Shown here: positions 63,939 through 64,000 of the stretch, one piece after another
Layout of the letters: every line of letters begins with the position of its first letter
Position numbering within the stretch: position 1 is the first letter of the stretch
From: Channa striata
Taxonomy: Eukaryota > Chordata > Actinopteri > Anabantiformes > Channidae
NCBI GenBank assembly: GCA_033026295.1
Contig: CM065172.1
Location: forward strand, 12,321,665-12,385,664
Reading direction: 5' to 3'
DNA length: 64,000 nt
Program-made: the position numbers and the translations under genes
The notes under the pieces: generated by a model
What the model saw: only the letters and a program-made list of their open reading frames with translations
The model's database searches: none
Told to the model about the DNA's origin: nothing

Positions 63939-64000
63939 CTGTAACACCAGAAAAGCATTATAAACAAGAGAACTGGAAAATGTCACAGTTGATTAAACCT

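Noticed and set aside
1..64000. CRISPR arrays, tRNA or rRNA genes, endogenous viral genes
   Set aside because: I looked for spaced direct repeats, tRNA T-loop signatures and viral gene motifs and saw none convincing. A GGTTCGAGC near 40556 has no tRNA fold around it.

Overview
This is a gene-bearing stretch of a teleost fish chromosome. The sequence is AT-rich, with spliced vertebrate-type genes, long microsatellites and fish-type interspersed repeats. Species cannot be told from sequence alone. I rebuilt the genes by hand: I read the exons, checked the splice-site dinucleotides, and required that the reading phase close across every junction.

Layout: (1) 1-7350, non-coding DNA upstream of alx3, with microsatellites and a candidate regulatory module near 3.7-3.9 kb. 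(2) 7351-12197 (+), alx3, a paired-like homeobox gene of four exons. (3) 15317-17870 (+), rbm15, an uninterrupted RRM/SPOC gene carrying one extra base that breaks its frame in RRM1. (4) About 17.9-26.1 kb, rbm15 3' UTR, then a gene-poor stretch with degenerate repeats. (5) 26091-36778 (-), slc16a4 (monocarboxylate transporter 5) in eight coding exons, with probable 5' non-coding exons reaching a CpG-rich promoter near 44.4 kb. (6) 45139-47741 (-), lamtor5, a tiny four-exon gene of 91 codons. (7) 49860-51400 (+), prok1, a secreted AVIT-family peptide. (8) 53368-55629 (+), a nine-exon pepsinogen. (9) 56442-57858 (-), an unnamed type I membrane receptor with one Ig-like domain and ITIM-like tyrosines. 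(10) 59198 to the right edge (-), the C-terminal 683 residues of znf335.

The run rbm15(+), slc16a4(-), lamtor5(-), prok1(+), aspartic protease(+) matches human 1p13.3 in order and strand as I recall it (RBM15, SLC16A4, LAMTOR5, PROK1, CYM). alx3 is human-linked but lacks the intervening KCNC4, SLC6A17 and UBL4B and has the opposite orientation. znf335 is on human chromosome 20, so a synteny break lies to the right of the pepsinogen. The genes are not one pathway: they cover craniofacial transcription control, m6A/RNA processing, transport, mTORC1 scaffolding, peptide signalling, gastric digestion, immune-type signalling and chromatin regulation.

The most interesting items are the unnamed Ig receptor at the synteny break, which lacks the usual B-strand cysteine and has two phase-compatible splice forms; the pepsinogen in the chymosin position with a DSG active-site motif; and the rbm15 frameshift.
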